Shown here: one piece after another, positions 1-6,374 of the stretch
Numbering within the stretch: position 1 is the first letter of the stretch
How the letters are laid out: each line of letters starts with the position of its first letter
Source of the DNA: Syntrophomonadaceae bacterium
GTDB lineage: Bacteria; Bacillota; Dethiobacteria; DTU022; UBA8154
Assembly: GCA_007122565.1 (NCBI GenBank)
Contig: SKTJ01000271.1
Span: 1 to 9,215, forward strand
Direction of reading: 5' to 3'
Length of the DNA stretch: 9,215 nt
The notes under the pieces: generated by a model
Seen by the model: the letters and a program-made list of their open reading frames with translations, nothing else
Told to the model about the DNA's origin: nothing
Databases searched by the model: none
Translations under genes and position numbers: made by a program

Positions 1-315
1 CAGTCCCCATAGAATAGCCGCCGTCAACGGAGCATTCAGGTAAAAAGAGCAGCTAATAAACGCACCGCCGGCAAAAACACTCCCTATGCTGACAACCGGC
101 CGGGGTCCGAAATAATCCTGCGCCCTGCCAGCCGTAACCATACAAAAGGCATAGCAAAAAAGAAACAGGGAATAGGGCAGGGCGGCCTGTGCATGAGTCC
201 AACCCTTTTGTTCCACCAGCCCTGTGGCAAAAATGCTCCAGGTATAATTAATACCAACCAAAAAATTTACACCTGCTCCAGCCAGAGCCACTCTCCACCC
301 GCGATACAAAGGCAT
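1..315 (-). CDS. OFA-type major facilitator transporter, N-terminal part (runs off left edge)
   Basis: The first 105 residues of a membrane transporter; the rest lies beyond base 1. The visible part opens with MPLYRGWRV, then a hydrophobic helix containing GVNFLVGINYTWSIFATGL, a loop with QKGWTHAQAALPYSLF, a second helix, the cytoplasmic motif GRAQDYFGPRPVV and the start of a third helix. The RGWRV opening, Y-x-W-S-I-F and G-R-x-Q-D-x-x-G-P-R match the oxalate:formate antiporter (OFA) branch of the major facilitator superfamily, whose members exchange or import small carboxylates at the cytoplasmic membrane. The substrate cannot be told from this part. I chose the ATG at 315 because AAAGGA lies five bases before it; an in-frame ATG at 333 would add MDERIL but has GGGGAG directly abutting it, which is too close. 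It follows the VanW gene by 69 bases on the same strand and could be co-transcribed with it. Confidence 0.85.
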   Translation of the reverse strand, partial: MPLYRGWRVALAGAGVNFLVGINYTWSIFATGLVEQKGWTHAQAALPYSLFLFCYAFCMVTAGRAQDYFGPRPVVSIGSVFAGGAFISCSFYLNAPLTAAILWGL

Positions 316-384
316 CAATATCCTTTCATCCATCTCCCCAGGTAGGAAATATTCCTCTTCTTTTTTATGTGCCCCGGAGTTCAG

Positions 385-1734
385 TTATGCCTTACGCCAG
401 GGAACGGGAGAGTGACGGCGTATAATTGTAGGATGAGGGGTATAGCTGTCCACAGAGATAATTTTCCTGTTCGGTTCCTCTTCTCCCCGATAGACGTATT
501 TCCATACCTCAACCAGGTAGCCGGGACTGCCTTCAATTATATCCTCCTCACCAGGAGGAACTTCAGGGGTATATACATATCTCAATGGAGGTTCGTAAAC
601 AGCCAGAATCCGTGTATTTATAACTACATTTTCTTCAATCGGGGTGCCAAAAAGGGAAAACCGGAGTTTATCGTAATCAACATTAGCATTGATAAAAACA
701 TAATGATCCCTGTTATTTCGTATTTTTAGATCACTCACTCCATAAACAATCGCAGCATCCCTGCCGGGGGAAATATATTGTATAGGCATATGGTGATTAT
801 GCCGTTCGATAATTTGCAGGTTGGCCAGCAGTGCTGCATTGTATAGGGTAGTGGATATTTGGCAAAGACCGCCCCCGTAACCCGGCACCAGCTCATCACC
901 GATCATGACAAAGGCTTCCTTGTATCCTTTTTCCGGAGTGGTATCACCGATAAGGCTATTTAAGGAGAGGATTTCTCCGGGAGCAAGCAAATAGTTATTC
1001 AAATAGCTTGCAGCAAGTTTAATATTATGTACACGGTTTGAATTCATGGGATCAAAGCGGGTCGAACATGAACTGACTATCGTTTCGATCCCTTTTTCCT
1101 TTAAAAAAGATGCGGTAAAATCCGGAGATATTTTTTCCATGGGCACCTCAACAACAAAAGACGTATAAGGATCATTGAGGACTTGTTGTATTGCCGGCAA
1201 AATTTTATCTTTGTCAAACAGGTAGCCGTATATTTCAGGAACAAGCTTAGCCTGAGCCTCACCTTGGCCAAGATAGATTTCAAAAAAAGCATTTACCGGG
1301 TCCGAGTTATAGATTTTCTCCAGTACTGCTGTACCCCAGTCAAGCAAACCCTCGTCCAGATAGTAGCTGAAAGGAATAACAGTCCCTTCTCTTATCAACT
1401 TTAACCGTTCAAAATAAGTGAGGGGCCATGCACCTTTACGACCGTAGCTATGAGCAGTCTCATATATTTGTTTGGCATGGGGAATGATTCCTATCTCCCT
1501 TAAGGACATGGTGGTTGTCCTGCACTCCGGACCAATAAAAACAATTTTTTTATTATCGAGGACTGAATTCACTTCATCCAGGGTTTTACCCGACAGATCA
1601 ATATTTTTTAACTGAATGCCGGGGTAAATTCTGCTTCTGAAGTAAAGGTAATCAAGACATGCAACCGCCAGTACCAGCGATAATATTAAAAATGGAATAA
1701 ACAGAATCCTCTTCATGGGCCGAAAAAATTGCAA
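385..1734 (-). CDS. VanW family exported protein with C-terminal G5-like domain
   Basis: A 449-residue membrane-anchored envelope protein. Residues 9-27 are a hydrophobic segment after a basic start, acting as signal or anchor. Residues 36-200 look like the peptidoglycan-binding-4/YoaR-type region usual in this family (YPGIQLKNIDLSGKTLDEV). The VanW core runs about 220-355: SSCSTRFDP, NRVHNIKLAA, LAPGEILSLNSLIG, the signature YGGGLCQISTTLYNA at 286-300, and RHNHHMPIQYISPGRDA at 311-326. Residues 380-440 (PPLRYVYTPEVPPGEE onward) resemble a G5 domain. VanW lies in vanB-type glycopeptide resistance clusters, but most family members stand alone and their role in wall or spore envelope is not established; nothing here suggests vancomycin resistance. 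The start is TTG at 1734, chosen because AAGGAGTGG lies seven bases upstream, whereas the internal ATG at 1716 has no ribosome binding site. Confidence 0.9.
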   Translation of the reverse strand: MQFFRPMKRILFIPFLILSLVLAVACLDYLYFRSRIYPGIQLKNIDLSGKTLDEVNSVLDNKKIVFIGPECRTTTMSLREIGIIPHAKQIYETAHSYGRKGAWPLTYFERLKLIREGTVIPFSYYLDEGLLDWGTAVLEKIYNSDPVNAFFEIYLGQGEAQAKLVPEIYGYLFDKDKILPAIQQVLNDPYTSFVVEVPMEKISPDFTASFLKEKGIETIVSSCSTRFDPMNSNRVHNIKLAASYLNNYLLAPGEILSLNSLIGDTTPEKGYKEAFVMIGDELVPGYGGGLCQISTTLYNAALLANLQIIERHNHHMPIQYISPGRDAAIVYGVSDLKIRNNRDHYVFINANVDYDKLRFSLFGTPIEENVVINTRILAVYEPPLRYVYTPEVPPGEEDIIEGSPGYLVEVWKYVYRGEEEPNRKIISVDSYTPHPTIIRRHSPVPWRKA

Positions 1735-1771
1735 TTTACCACTCCTTTTATCCCACTATTCGCTAGCAAAC

Positions 1772-1780
1772 ATAATACCA
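1772..1780 (-). promoter_or_regulatory. Possible extended -10 promoter for the VanW gene
   Basis: On the minus strand the sequence reads TGGTATTAT, an extended -10 element (TG, one base, then five of six matches to TATAAT). It would start transcription near 1765, about 30 bases before the TTG start, with the AAGGAGTGG site in between. No good -35 box is visible at 16-18 bases, which extended -10 promoters tolerate. The call rests on consensus match and position only. Confidence 0.35.
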
Positions 1781-1929
1781 CCTTGCCTCTTCTTAATTTA
1801 TATGGTCTTACAGTATATATTAACCCTCTGGAACGGTGGTTTTGCCAAATCTCTTTCAGTCACCTTATCCAGAGACAACCAGGGGGAACTGCTTAGTAAA
1901 GATTAGACAGTAGGACAGTTCTCCGCATG

Positions 1930-1976
1930 ATATAAAATCCCCACCTAGGTTATGCTTAGAGGTGGGGATTTTATAT
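1930..1976 (-). terminator. 17-bp perfect hairpin terminator behind the GNAT gene
   Basis: The arms 1930-1946 and 1960-1976 are perfectly complementary over 17 bp (ATATAAAATCCCCACCT and its complement) around a 13-base loop. The GC block CCCCACCT is flanked by A/T runs on both sides, so the hairpin could stop transcription from either direction. The only gene that reads into it is the leftward acetyltransferase, ending 121 bases to the right; it also insulates the VanW promoter. The perfect symmetry and length are more than a minimal terminator needs, so a small palindromic repeat is an alternative. Confidence 0.75.
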
Positions 1977-1996
1977 CCAAAAGAAATACAGGATAA

Positions 1997-2131
1997 ACGC
2001 AGTCATCAGCGATCGTTGAAGAAGTCGCCTATTATGACGATCTTGATCTTAACTTTGAAGGGCTGGAACAGAGGGGAGAATCTTTAAAATGCGGCAATCA
2101 AAACGTCCCGGTGCCACATTGTTGCTCGTAG
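1997..2131 (+). pseudogene. Possible remnant of a protein-coding gene
   Basis: The frame starting at 1997 is open for 44 codons and reads TQSSAIVEEVAYYDDLDLNF and onward through EGLEQRGES, ending at a stop at 2129-2131. The acidic, well-mixed composition resembles real protein, but there is no start codon with a ribosome binding site, a stop lies just upstream at 1994, and the last codons overlap the end of the acetyltransferase gene on the other strand. I do not recognise the family. A 44-codon open frame occurs often by chance, so the call is weak. Confidence 0.15.
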
Positions 2132-2568
2132 TATTTTACTGCTTGGCCTGTATAGAGGTAGCCTTGGCCAAAATGATGCCAATTGTTTTTTTCGTAATAG
2201 CCGTCCAATTCTGTGCATAGAAAAACCCGGTCAAATCCTTTTCGTTTTGCCTCTTTAACCACATGTTGCTGCAATGCGGTACCAATGCCGTTTACTCTTT
2301 CACCGGGGACAACATAGAGACTGGCAAGCCAGGGAGACAGGTCCTGACGGCTGATAAGATCGTAACGTAATAGTGCACATGTGCCCACAATGCTGTCATC
2401 TTTTAAGTAAATATAAAATTTTGGTAGGATGTTTTCCGGTCTGCATGAATGGGATACTAAATCCTCGTAGAAATTATAATTATTTTCATCCCCCCACTGG
2501 CTCCAGATCATCTTGATCGCTTCATCAAGGCACGGGGAGTCTGCTGTGAGCTCTATGATAATATGCAT
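2098..2568 (-). CDS. GNAT family N-acetyltransferase
   Basis: A 156-residue cytoplasmic enzyme predicted to move an acetyl group from acetyl-CoA to an amine; the acceptor is unknown. The GNAT fold is seen in order: a central strand FYIYLKDDSIVGTCALLRYD (51-70), the strand before the cofactor loop LASLYVVPGERVNGIGTALQ (81-100) with the R-x-x-G-x-G/A pyrophosphate-binding motif at R91-G96, a strand DRVFLCTE (113-120), and the C-terminal motif YYEKNNWHHFGQGY (124-137), where such enzymes carry Y-x-K-x-G-F/W. Length is normal for the family. The ATG at 2568 has AAAGGA nine bases upstream. It begins 40 bases after the LytR-CpsA-Psr gene ends, with no terminator between, so the two are probably one transcript ending at the hairpin at 1930-1976. 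Confidence 0.88.
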   Translation of the reverse strand: MHIIIELTADSPCLDEAIKMIWSQWGDENNYNFYEDLVSHSCRPENILPKFYIYLKDDSIVGTCALLRYDLISRQDLSPWLASLYVVPGERVNGIGTALQQHVVKEAKRKGFDRVFLCTELDGYYEKNNWHHFGQGYLYTGQAVKYYEQQCGTGTF

Positions 2569-2608
2569 TAGGCAACATCCTTTCTTCTTTTTTACCTTTC
2601 CTGTTTCC

Positions 2609-3550
2609 TTAGCCTGCTTTTTCGTAGAAAGCTTTTATGATTCCCTGAATCCGTTCAACCTCTGTATCAGGCACAATTTCATACCATGCTCCGTTTATTA
2701 AATGTCCTCCTCCTTGTAATGACGTTGTCTCCAAGCTCTGCATATCAATGGCATAAAATCTTTTAATCAATGAATCCAGTTCGTCCACTGATAAACTGGT
2801 TTTAACATTAGCGCTCAGGATATTCATTATATGATTAACTCTGGTGATCATCCTGATCGATGCCAGCTTGTTGCTTAATACAGTCAGTGCCTGCTGCTGG
2901 CGCTCCATTCTGGCATAGTCGCTGGAGTGCCTGCCATCATTACTTATGCGAAAGCGCACAAAATCGAGGGCGTTTTTTCCGTCAAGAACTTGCTCGCCTT
3001 TTTTTAAATCGATGCTGGTGCCATCAGCAATATCATCGTATTTCATGTCCCGGGGCACATAAACTTCGATTCCTCCCACCAGGTCCACTAAATCGATAAA
3101 ACCCTCAAAATTAATGCTTGCGTAAGCATGAATGTCAATATCAAGCCAATTCTCAATTGTTTTTTTTAATAAGTCTGCCTCACCGCGGGGGTAAGCAGCA
3201 TTAATTTTATTTTCCCCATAGCCGGGAATATCCACATAGGCATCTCGCGGGATAGAGATTAATTGAATCTTGCCTGATAGCGGATCTACTAAAGCCAGCA
3301 TAATCGTATCTGCTCTTCCCGGATCGTTAAGGATTGCTCTGTTGCTGATGCCGAATAAAAGAAGAATAAAAGGGTCCTCTGATTTTTTTTCTTCAATGAT
3401 TTCGCCAGTCTTTTCTTCTGCTTCTTTATTTTCCTCGATTTTTGCAATATTGGTTAACGTCTGTTGATACTTGGCGTTGATTGATAAGACAAAGCTAACA
3501 ACCCCAACAATAAGAACAGCTACAAGAACATATACAATTGGTTTTTTCAC
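2609..3550 (-). CDS. LytR-CpsA-Psr (LCP) family cell-wall polymer ligase
   Basis: A 313-residue membrane-anchored protein with its catalytic domain outside the cell. LCP proteins transfer lipid-linked teichoic acids or other anionic polymers onto peptidoglycan. Residues 4-24 form one membrane helix, followed by a charged linker (25-58) rich in K and E. The LCP domain (60-225) has the expected marks: GRADTIMLALVDP (R79, D81), IQLISIPRDAYVDIPGYGENKINAAY (95-120, with R102 and D103), NFEGFIDLVDLVGGIEVYVP, and LDGKNALDFVRFR then DYARMERQQQ (211-220). These arginines and aspartates bind the polyprenyl pyrophosphate and metal in the family. The start is GTG at 3550, with GGAG eight bases upstream. 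It lies 107 bases after the YgiQ gene and 40 before the acetyltransferase. Which polymer it handles cannot be told. Confidence 0.92.
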   Translation of the reverse strand: MKKPIVYVLVAVLIVGVVSFVLSINAKYQQTLTNIAKIEENKEAEEKTGEIIEEKKSEDPFILLLFGISNRAILNDPGRADTIMLALVDPLSGKIQLISIPRDAYVDIPGYGENKINAAYPRGEADLLKKTIENWLDIDIHAYASINFEGFIDLVDLVGGIEVYVPRDMKYDDIADGTSIDLKKGEQVLDGKNALDFVRFRISNDGRHSSDYARMERQQQALTVLSNKLASIRMITRVNHIMNILSANVKTSLSVDELDSLIKRFYAIDMQSLETTSLQGGGHLINGAWYEIVPDTEVERIQGIIKAFYEKAG

Positions 3551-3657
3551 CGGCTATACTCCATTCTCTATAAGATATTTTAACGAGAACTTGTAAACTG
3601 TAATCATTTTACCACTTTTAAAGTACTTTTACGTCCCTTCTATATTTTACTCGCTTT

Positions 3658-5532
3658 TTATCTCAATGTCCTCTTTTTTTTTGTTGGGAAATCATCCCTT
3701 GGGGGCCGGGTTTTTTTATATATTATTGTTTTTTGTTTATTTCGGGGTTTGATTAAGCATTTTTTGCCGTAACCAATCAAATCATCCCGCCCTGCCTTTT
3801 TTAATGCGTCATAAACCAGCTCATGATTTTTTGGATTCCTATATTGTATCAAAGCCCTTTGCATCGCTTTTTCATGGAGGGATCCGGGGATGTATACTCT
3901 TTTCATGGTGCGGGGATCCAGTTCCGTGTAATACATACAGGTTGACAGAGTGCCCGGTGTGGGATAAAAATCCTGTACCTGTTCAGGCATATATCCTATA
4001 TCCCTGATATACTCTGCCAGTTGTATGGCGGCATTTAAGTCAGAGCCGGGATGACTGGACATAAAGTAGGGAACCAAGTATTGATTCATCTGATTTTTTT
4101 TATTGATAGTTTCATATTTCCTGGCAAATTTTTTATATATTTCGTGTCCCGGCTTTCCCATTTTTTCAAGCACTGGGGGAGCGATATGTTCGGGGGCAAC
4201 CTTTAACTGGCCGCTGATATGGTGGCGGCAAAGTTCTTCAAAAAAATCTTCATTTTGATCGTAAAGTAAATAATCATATCTAATTCCGGAACGAATAAAG
4301 ACCTTTTTAACACCTTTGAGGCTGCGCAACTTCCTTAACAAATCAAGGTAATCACTGTGATCTATTTCCAGATTTTGGCAGGGCCGCGGGAACAGGCACT
4401 GCTTGTCCCGGCATACACCGTGCTTTATTTGTTTTTGACACGCCCTTTTCCTGAAATTTGCCGTAGGGCCTCCCACATCATGGATATAACCTTTAAAATC
4501 TGCATCCTCAATCATTGCTTCCGCTTCTTCTATAATTGAAGCAATACTGCGTGTTTGAACTGTTCTCCCCTGGTGAAAATTCAATGCGCAAAAACTGCAA
4601 CCACCAAAGCAACCTCTGCTGCTTACCAGGCTGTGCTTAATTTCTTTGATTGCCGGAACTCCACCCTCTTTTTCGTACATGGGATGGTAGGTTTTCATAT
4701 AGGGCAGCCGATATACGCTATCCAACTCCGTCGTGGAAAGGGGGTCTGCAGGAGGATTTTGCGCCACAAAAGTATGCCTGTATGGTTCAATGAGGGTAAC
4801 AGCGGTAACCGAATCGGTATTTTTGTACTGAGTCATATAGCTTTTTGCGAATAACTCTTTTGAAGCTATTATATCGTCATAAGAGGGGAGTTTTTCCGCT
4901 TCGTATATATCATCAACTTGGGAACATTGATATACGGTACCTTTGATATAGGTAATATCTTTAATGGAAAGGCCGCTTTTTAAGGCTTCGGCAATTTCAA
5001 TAACCTGCCGTTCCCCCATACCGTATACCAATAAATCTGCTTTTGCATCCAGCAAAATGGAACGGCGCACTTTGTTGCCCCAGTAATCATAATGGGCCAT
5101 GCGGCGCAGGCCCGCTTCCAGGCCACCCAGGATCACAGGAACTTTTTTATATGCTTCTTTTGCCTTCTGGGAATATACAATTACCGCCCGATCGGGCCGC
5201 AACCCTCCCCTGCCGCCGGGAGAATAAACATCCTTTTTTCGTCTTTTTTTCGCTACTGTATAGTGATTCACCATGGAATCAATATTACCACCTGTAATTA
5301 AAAACCCAAGCGCAGGTTTACCCAGCCTTTTAAATTGATTTAAATCCCTCCAGTCAGGTTGGGAGATCATGCCCACCCTAAAACCATGCGCTTCCAAATA
5401 TCTTCCGATTATAGCCGTACCAAAGGACGGATGGTCTACATAGGCATCGCCACTGATCATGATAAAATCAAGCCTATCCCATCCCCGGCTCTCCATATCT
5501 GCTTTTGACACCGGCAAAAATTTACCTTCCAT
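3658..5532 (-). CDS. YgiQ family radical SAM protein (UPF0313)
   Basis: A 624-residue cytoplasmic iron-sulfur enzyme. The radical SAM cluster motif C-x3-C-x2-C is CFGGCSFC at 308-315 (C308, C312, C315), preceded by HSLVSSRG as usual in YgiQ proteins. The N-terminal 200 residues carry the family block LDFIMISGDAYVDHPSFGTA (21-40), LGFLITGGNIDSMVNHYT and VPVILGGLEAGLRRMAHYDYW (131-151), a region comparable to cobalamin-binding domains of other radical SAM enzymes. Further cysteines at 365, 374, 379 and 385 (ACQ, VCRDKQC, RPC) may hold another metal site. The tail from about 600 is basic. Length and motif order match the family; the reaction is unknown. The ATG at 5532 has GAGGAG 11 bases upstream, somewhat far. 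It starts 27 bases after the zinc-ribbon gene, so the two are likely one operon. Confidence 0.95.
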   Translation of the reverse strand: MEGKFLPVSKADMESRGWDRLDFIMISGDAYVDHPSFGTAIIGRYLEAHGFRVGMISQPDWRDLNQFKRLGKPALGFLITGGNIDSMVNHYTVAKKRRKKDVYSPGGRGGLRPDRAVIVYSQKAKEAYKKVPVILGGLEAGLRRMAHYDYWGNKVRRSILLDAKADLLVYGMGERQVIEIAEALKSGLSIKDITYIKGTVYQCSQVDDIYEAEKLPSYDDIIASKELFAKSYMTQYKNTDSVTAVTLIEPYRHTFVAQNPPADPLSTTELDSVYRLPYMKTYHPMYEKEGGVPAIKEIKHSLVSSRGCFGGCSFCALNFHQGRTVQTRSIASIIEEAEAMIEDADFKGYIHDVGGPTANFRKRACQKQIKHGVCRDKQCLFPRPCQNLEIDHSDYLDLLRKLRSLKGVKKVFIRSGIRYDYLLYDQNEDFFEELCRHHISGQLKVAPEHIAPPVLEKMGKPGHEIYKKFARKYETINKKNQMNQYLVPYFMSSHPGSDLNAAIQLAEYIRDIGYMPEQVQDFYPTPGTLSTCMYYTELDPRTMKRVYIPGSLHEKAMQRALIQYRNPKNHELVYDALKKAGRDDLIGYGKKCLIKPRNKQKTIIYKKTRPPRDDFPTKKKRTLR

Positions 5533-5559
5533 ATTAAAACTGACTCCTCAAAAGTTACA

Positions 5560-5841
5560 TTATATTTGTTTTATTTCCCCGAAGAACCAATGTATATACC
5601 CACAACCATTACAGATCAGCGTTACAGCCGATTCATTTAACCAATCTAAGCCAAAAAAAGTCATACCTCTGGTGTTTAACAATGCGCTTCCCTTATGAAA
5701 GTGATCGTTTTCACATAGGTTACAGACAACTTGCTTTCCGTTTATTGTTTCGTATTTATTACCTTTTGCTTCATCCTCTCTCTTTCTGTCAAGATCCTCC
5801 GCCTGTTTTCTTAACCTGGCAAATTCTTCTTCAGTATACAT
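5560..5841 (-). CDS. Small zinc-ribbon protein (DUF2082-like)
   Basis: A 93-residue protein with two cysteine pairs: C40-x2-C43 (VCNLCEND) and C77-x2-C80 (LICNGCGYIHWF). The segment between, GSALLNTRGMTFFGLDWLNE, matches the small zinc-ribbon family often described as nucleic-acid-binding (Pfam zinc_ribbon_13/DUF2082, recalled rather than searched). The first 30 residues are highly charged and likely helical. The ATG at 5841 has GGGAGG six bases upstream, an excellent site placed in the loop of a small hairpin. It lies 27 bases before the YgiQ gene in the same direction, which suggests joint expression and perhaps a shared process. The specific function is unknown. Confidence 0.8.
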   Translation of the reverse strand: MYTEEEFARLRKQAEDLDRKREDEAKGNKYETINGKQVVCNLCENDHFHKGSALLNTRGMTFFGLDWLNESAVTLICNGCGYIHWFFGEIKQI

Positions 5842-5952
5842 GATTAACCTCCCATAGTGTTAATCAAGGTGATGTTGGACTTCCTTCTTAGGACGATATG
5901 TTTTAGCATCAGGTTTTAGTGAACATCAATTTCCTTTATTTAGGTTAATCAT
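5840..5952. repeat. 11-bp inverted repeat (5840-5850 and 5942-5952)
   Basis: ATGATTAACCT at 5840-5850 and its exact complement AGGTTAATCAT at 5942-5952 lie 91 bases apart, on either side of the leader of the zinc-ribbon/YgiQ transcript. The left copy covers the ribosome binding site and start codon. The pair could form a long-range stem in the RNA or be two sites for a regulator; short AT-rich matches also arise by chance. Confidence 0.35.
5841..5866 (-). promoter_or_regulatory. Hairpin displaying the zinc-ribbon gene's ribosome binding site
   Basis: In the leftward transcript, UGAUUAAC and GUUAAUCA form an 8-bp stem around a 10-base loop that contains GGGAG; the A of the start codon is the last base of the stem. 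It could modulate translation, or be a DNA operator, or be chance. Part of the same sequence recurs inverted at 5942-5952. Confidence 0.3.
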
Positions 5953-5963
5953 TGATCCAGATG

Positions 5964-5994
5964 TAAAAAAAGAGCAGGATTTAAATCCCGCTCT
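5964..5994 (-). terminator. Intrinsic terminator of the 53-aa gene
   Basis: On the minus strand AGAGCGGGATTT and AAATCCTGCTCT pair over the whole arm (one G-U pair in RNA) and are followed directly by seven T. On the plus strand the same position is an A-C mismatch and no T run follows, so it acts leftward. It lies 47 bases past the stop codon of the small gene ending at 6042, and protects the zinc-ribbon/YgiQ unit from read-through. Confidence 0.85.
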
Positions 5995-6041
5995 CATTAT
6001 TTTGATTCATGCCTGGTTATAGAGTTTAATACTGCTTAGTG

Positions 6042-6203
6042 TTACTTTAGACGTATCTCATGTTTGGTGTTTCGCATGAGCCCAATGGCATTATGGGGAG
6101 TCAAATCAAGAATATCGAAAAGGCTCTTACAGTCTAGCATCCTCTCGCTGGCCTTCTTCATTTTGCTACGCTCGCGCAACTTGTGACGATCCGGGTGTCC
6201 CAT
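6042..6203 (-). CDS. Small basic protein of unknown function (53 aa)
   Basis: I do not recognise this protein. It starts MGHPDRHKLRERSKMKKASE and ends in a Leu-Thr-Pro-His-Asn stretch followed by a basic tail (NTKHEIRLK). About a third of the residues are K, R or H, with one cysteine (C25), no membrane segment and a likely helical first half, so binding to nucleic acid or a larger partner is possible but unproven. The ATG at 6203 is preceded by AGGGGTG at eight bases; a longer in-frame version from a TTG at 6251 has no ribosome binding site. A promoter with a perfect TTGACA (6269-6297) and a terminator (5964-5994) bracket it, so it forms its own transcription unit. It diverges from the LysR-type gene and may be its target, as such regulators often control the divergent neighbour. 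Confidence 0.65.
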   Translation of the reverse strand: MGHPDRHKLRERSKMKKASERMLDCKSLFDILDLTPHNAIGLMRNTKHEIRLK

Positions 6204-6268
6204 TTGTTGTTCACCCCTGTTATGTATGGTTTTTTTGAAGAACCTGTTCAATTATTGAGAATGTTTTT

Positions 6269-6297
6269 ATGTTACTATGAACGAAATAATTTGTCAA
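6269..6297 (-). promoter_or_regulatory. Sigma-A promoter of the 53-aa gene
   Basis: On the minus strand TTGACA (6292-6297) is separated by exactly 17 bases from TAACAT (6269-6274), a 6/6 and a 4/6 match. The start would be near 6262, leaving a leader of about 60 bases before the ATG at 6203. It faces away from the lysR promoter, whose -35 region begins 6 bases further right. Confidence 0.65.
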
Positions 6298-6302
6298 TAA
6301 CC

Positions 6303-6330
6303 CTGTTAATAAGAGTAGATATGTTATAAT
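6303..6330 (+). promoter_or_regulatory. Promoter of the LysR-type gene
   Basis: A perfect TATAAT at 6325-6330 with a weak -35 box CTGTTA at 6303-6308, 16 bases apart. The weak -35 overlaps a small inverted repeat TAAC-CCT-GTTA (6298-6308). Transcription would start near 6337, inside the palindrome at 6332-6347. Confidence 0.55.
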
Positions 6331-6331
6331 G

Positions 6332-6347
6332 TGAGTATAAATACTCA
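6332..6347. promoter_or_regulatory. Probable operator: 16-bp palindrome over the lysR start site
   Basis: TGAGTAT-AA-ATACTCA is a perfect 7-bp inverted repeat with a two-base centre, placed two bases after the -10 box and 27 bases before the ATG at 6375. LysR-type proteins bind interrupted AT-rich palindromes and usually repress their own gene; a site over the start fits repression. The protein that binds it is inferred. Confidence 0.45.
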
Positions 6348-6374
6348 ATATTTCTTGGAAGATGTGATTAGCGT

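Larger units (their letters stand above)
1735..2097. other. Intergenic stretch between VanW and GNAT genes
   Basis: This 363-base gap holds the VanW ribosome binding site and likely promoter (1742-1780) and the strong hairpin at 1930-1976. Its right part (from 1997) reads plausibly as protein on the plus strand and is listed separately. The stretch 1790-1925 is AT-rich and shows no convincing gene; the short plus-strand ORF 1715-1906 has no ribosome binding site and overlaps the start region of the VanW gene. Confidence 0.6.

Noticed and set aside
367..729. Plus-strand ORF of 120 codons
   Set aside because: It is antisense to the C-terminal part of the VanW gene, with no ribosome binding site and no family resemblance.
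385..1734. Vancomycin resistance determinant
   Set aside because: VanW-domain proteins are common outside resistance clusters, and no vanH, ligase, vanX or two-component genes are present here.
3551..3657. Terminator between the YgiQ and LCP genes
   Set aside because: Only a short AT-rich palindrome (AAAGTACTTT at 3620-3629) is present, without a GC stem and T run, so no terminator can be claimed.
6204..6251. Longer version of the 53-aa protein starting at TTG 6251
   Set aside because: There is no ribosome binding site before the TTG, whereas ATG 6203 has AGGGGTG at eight bases.
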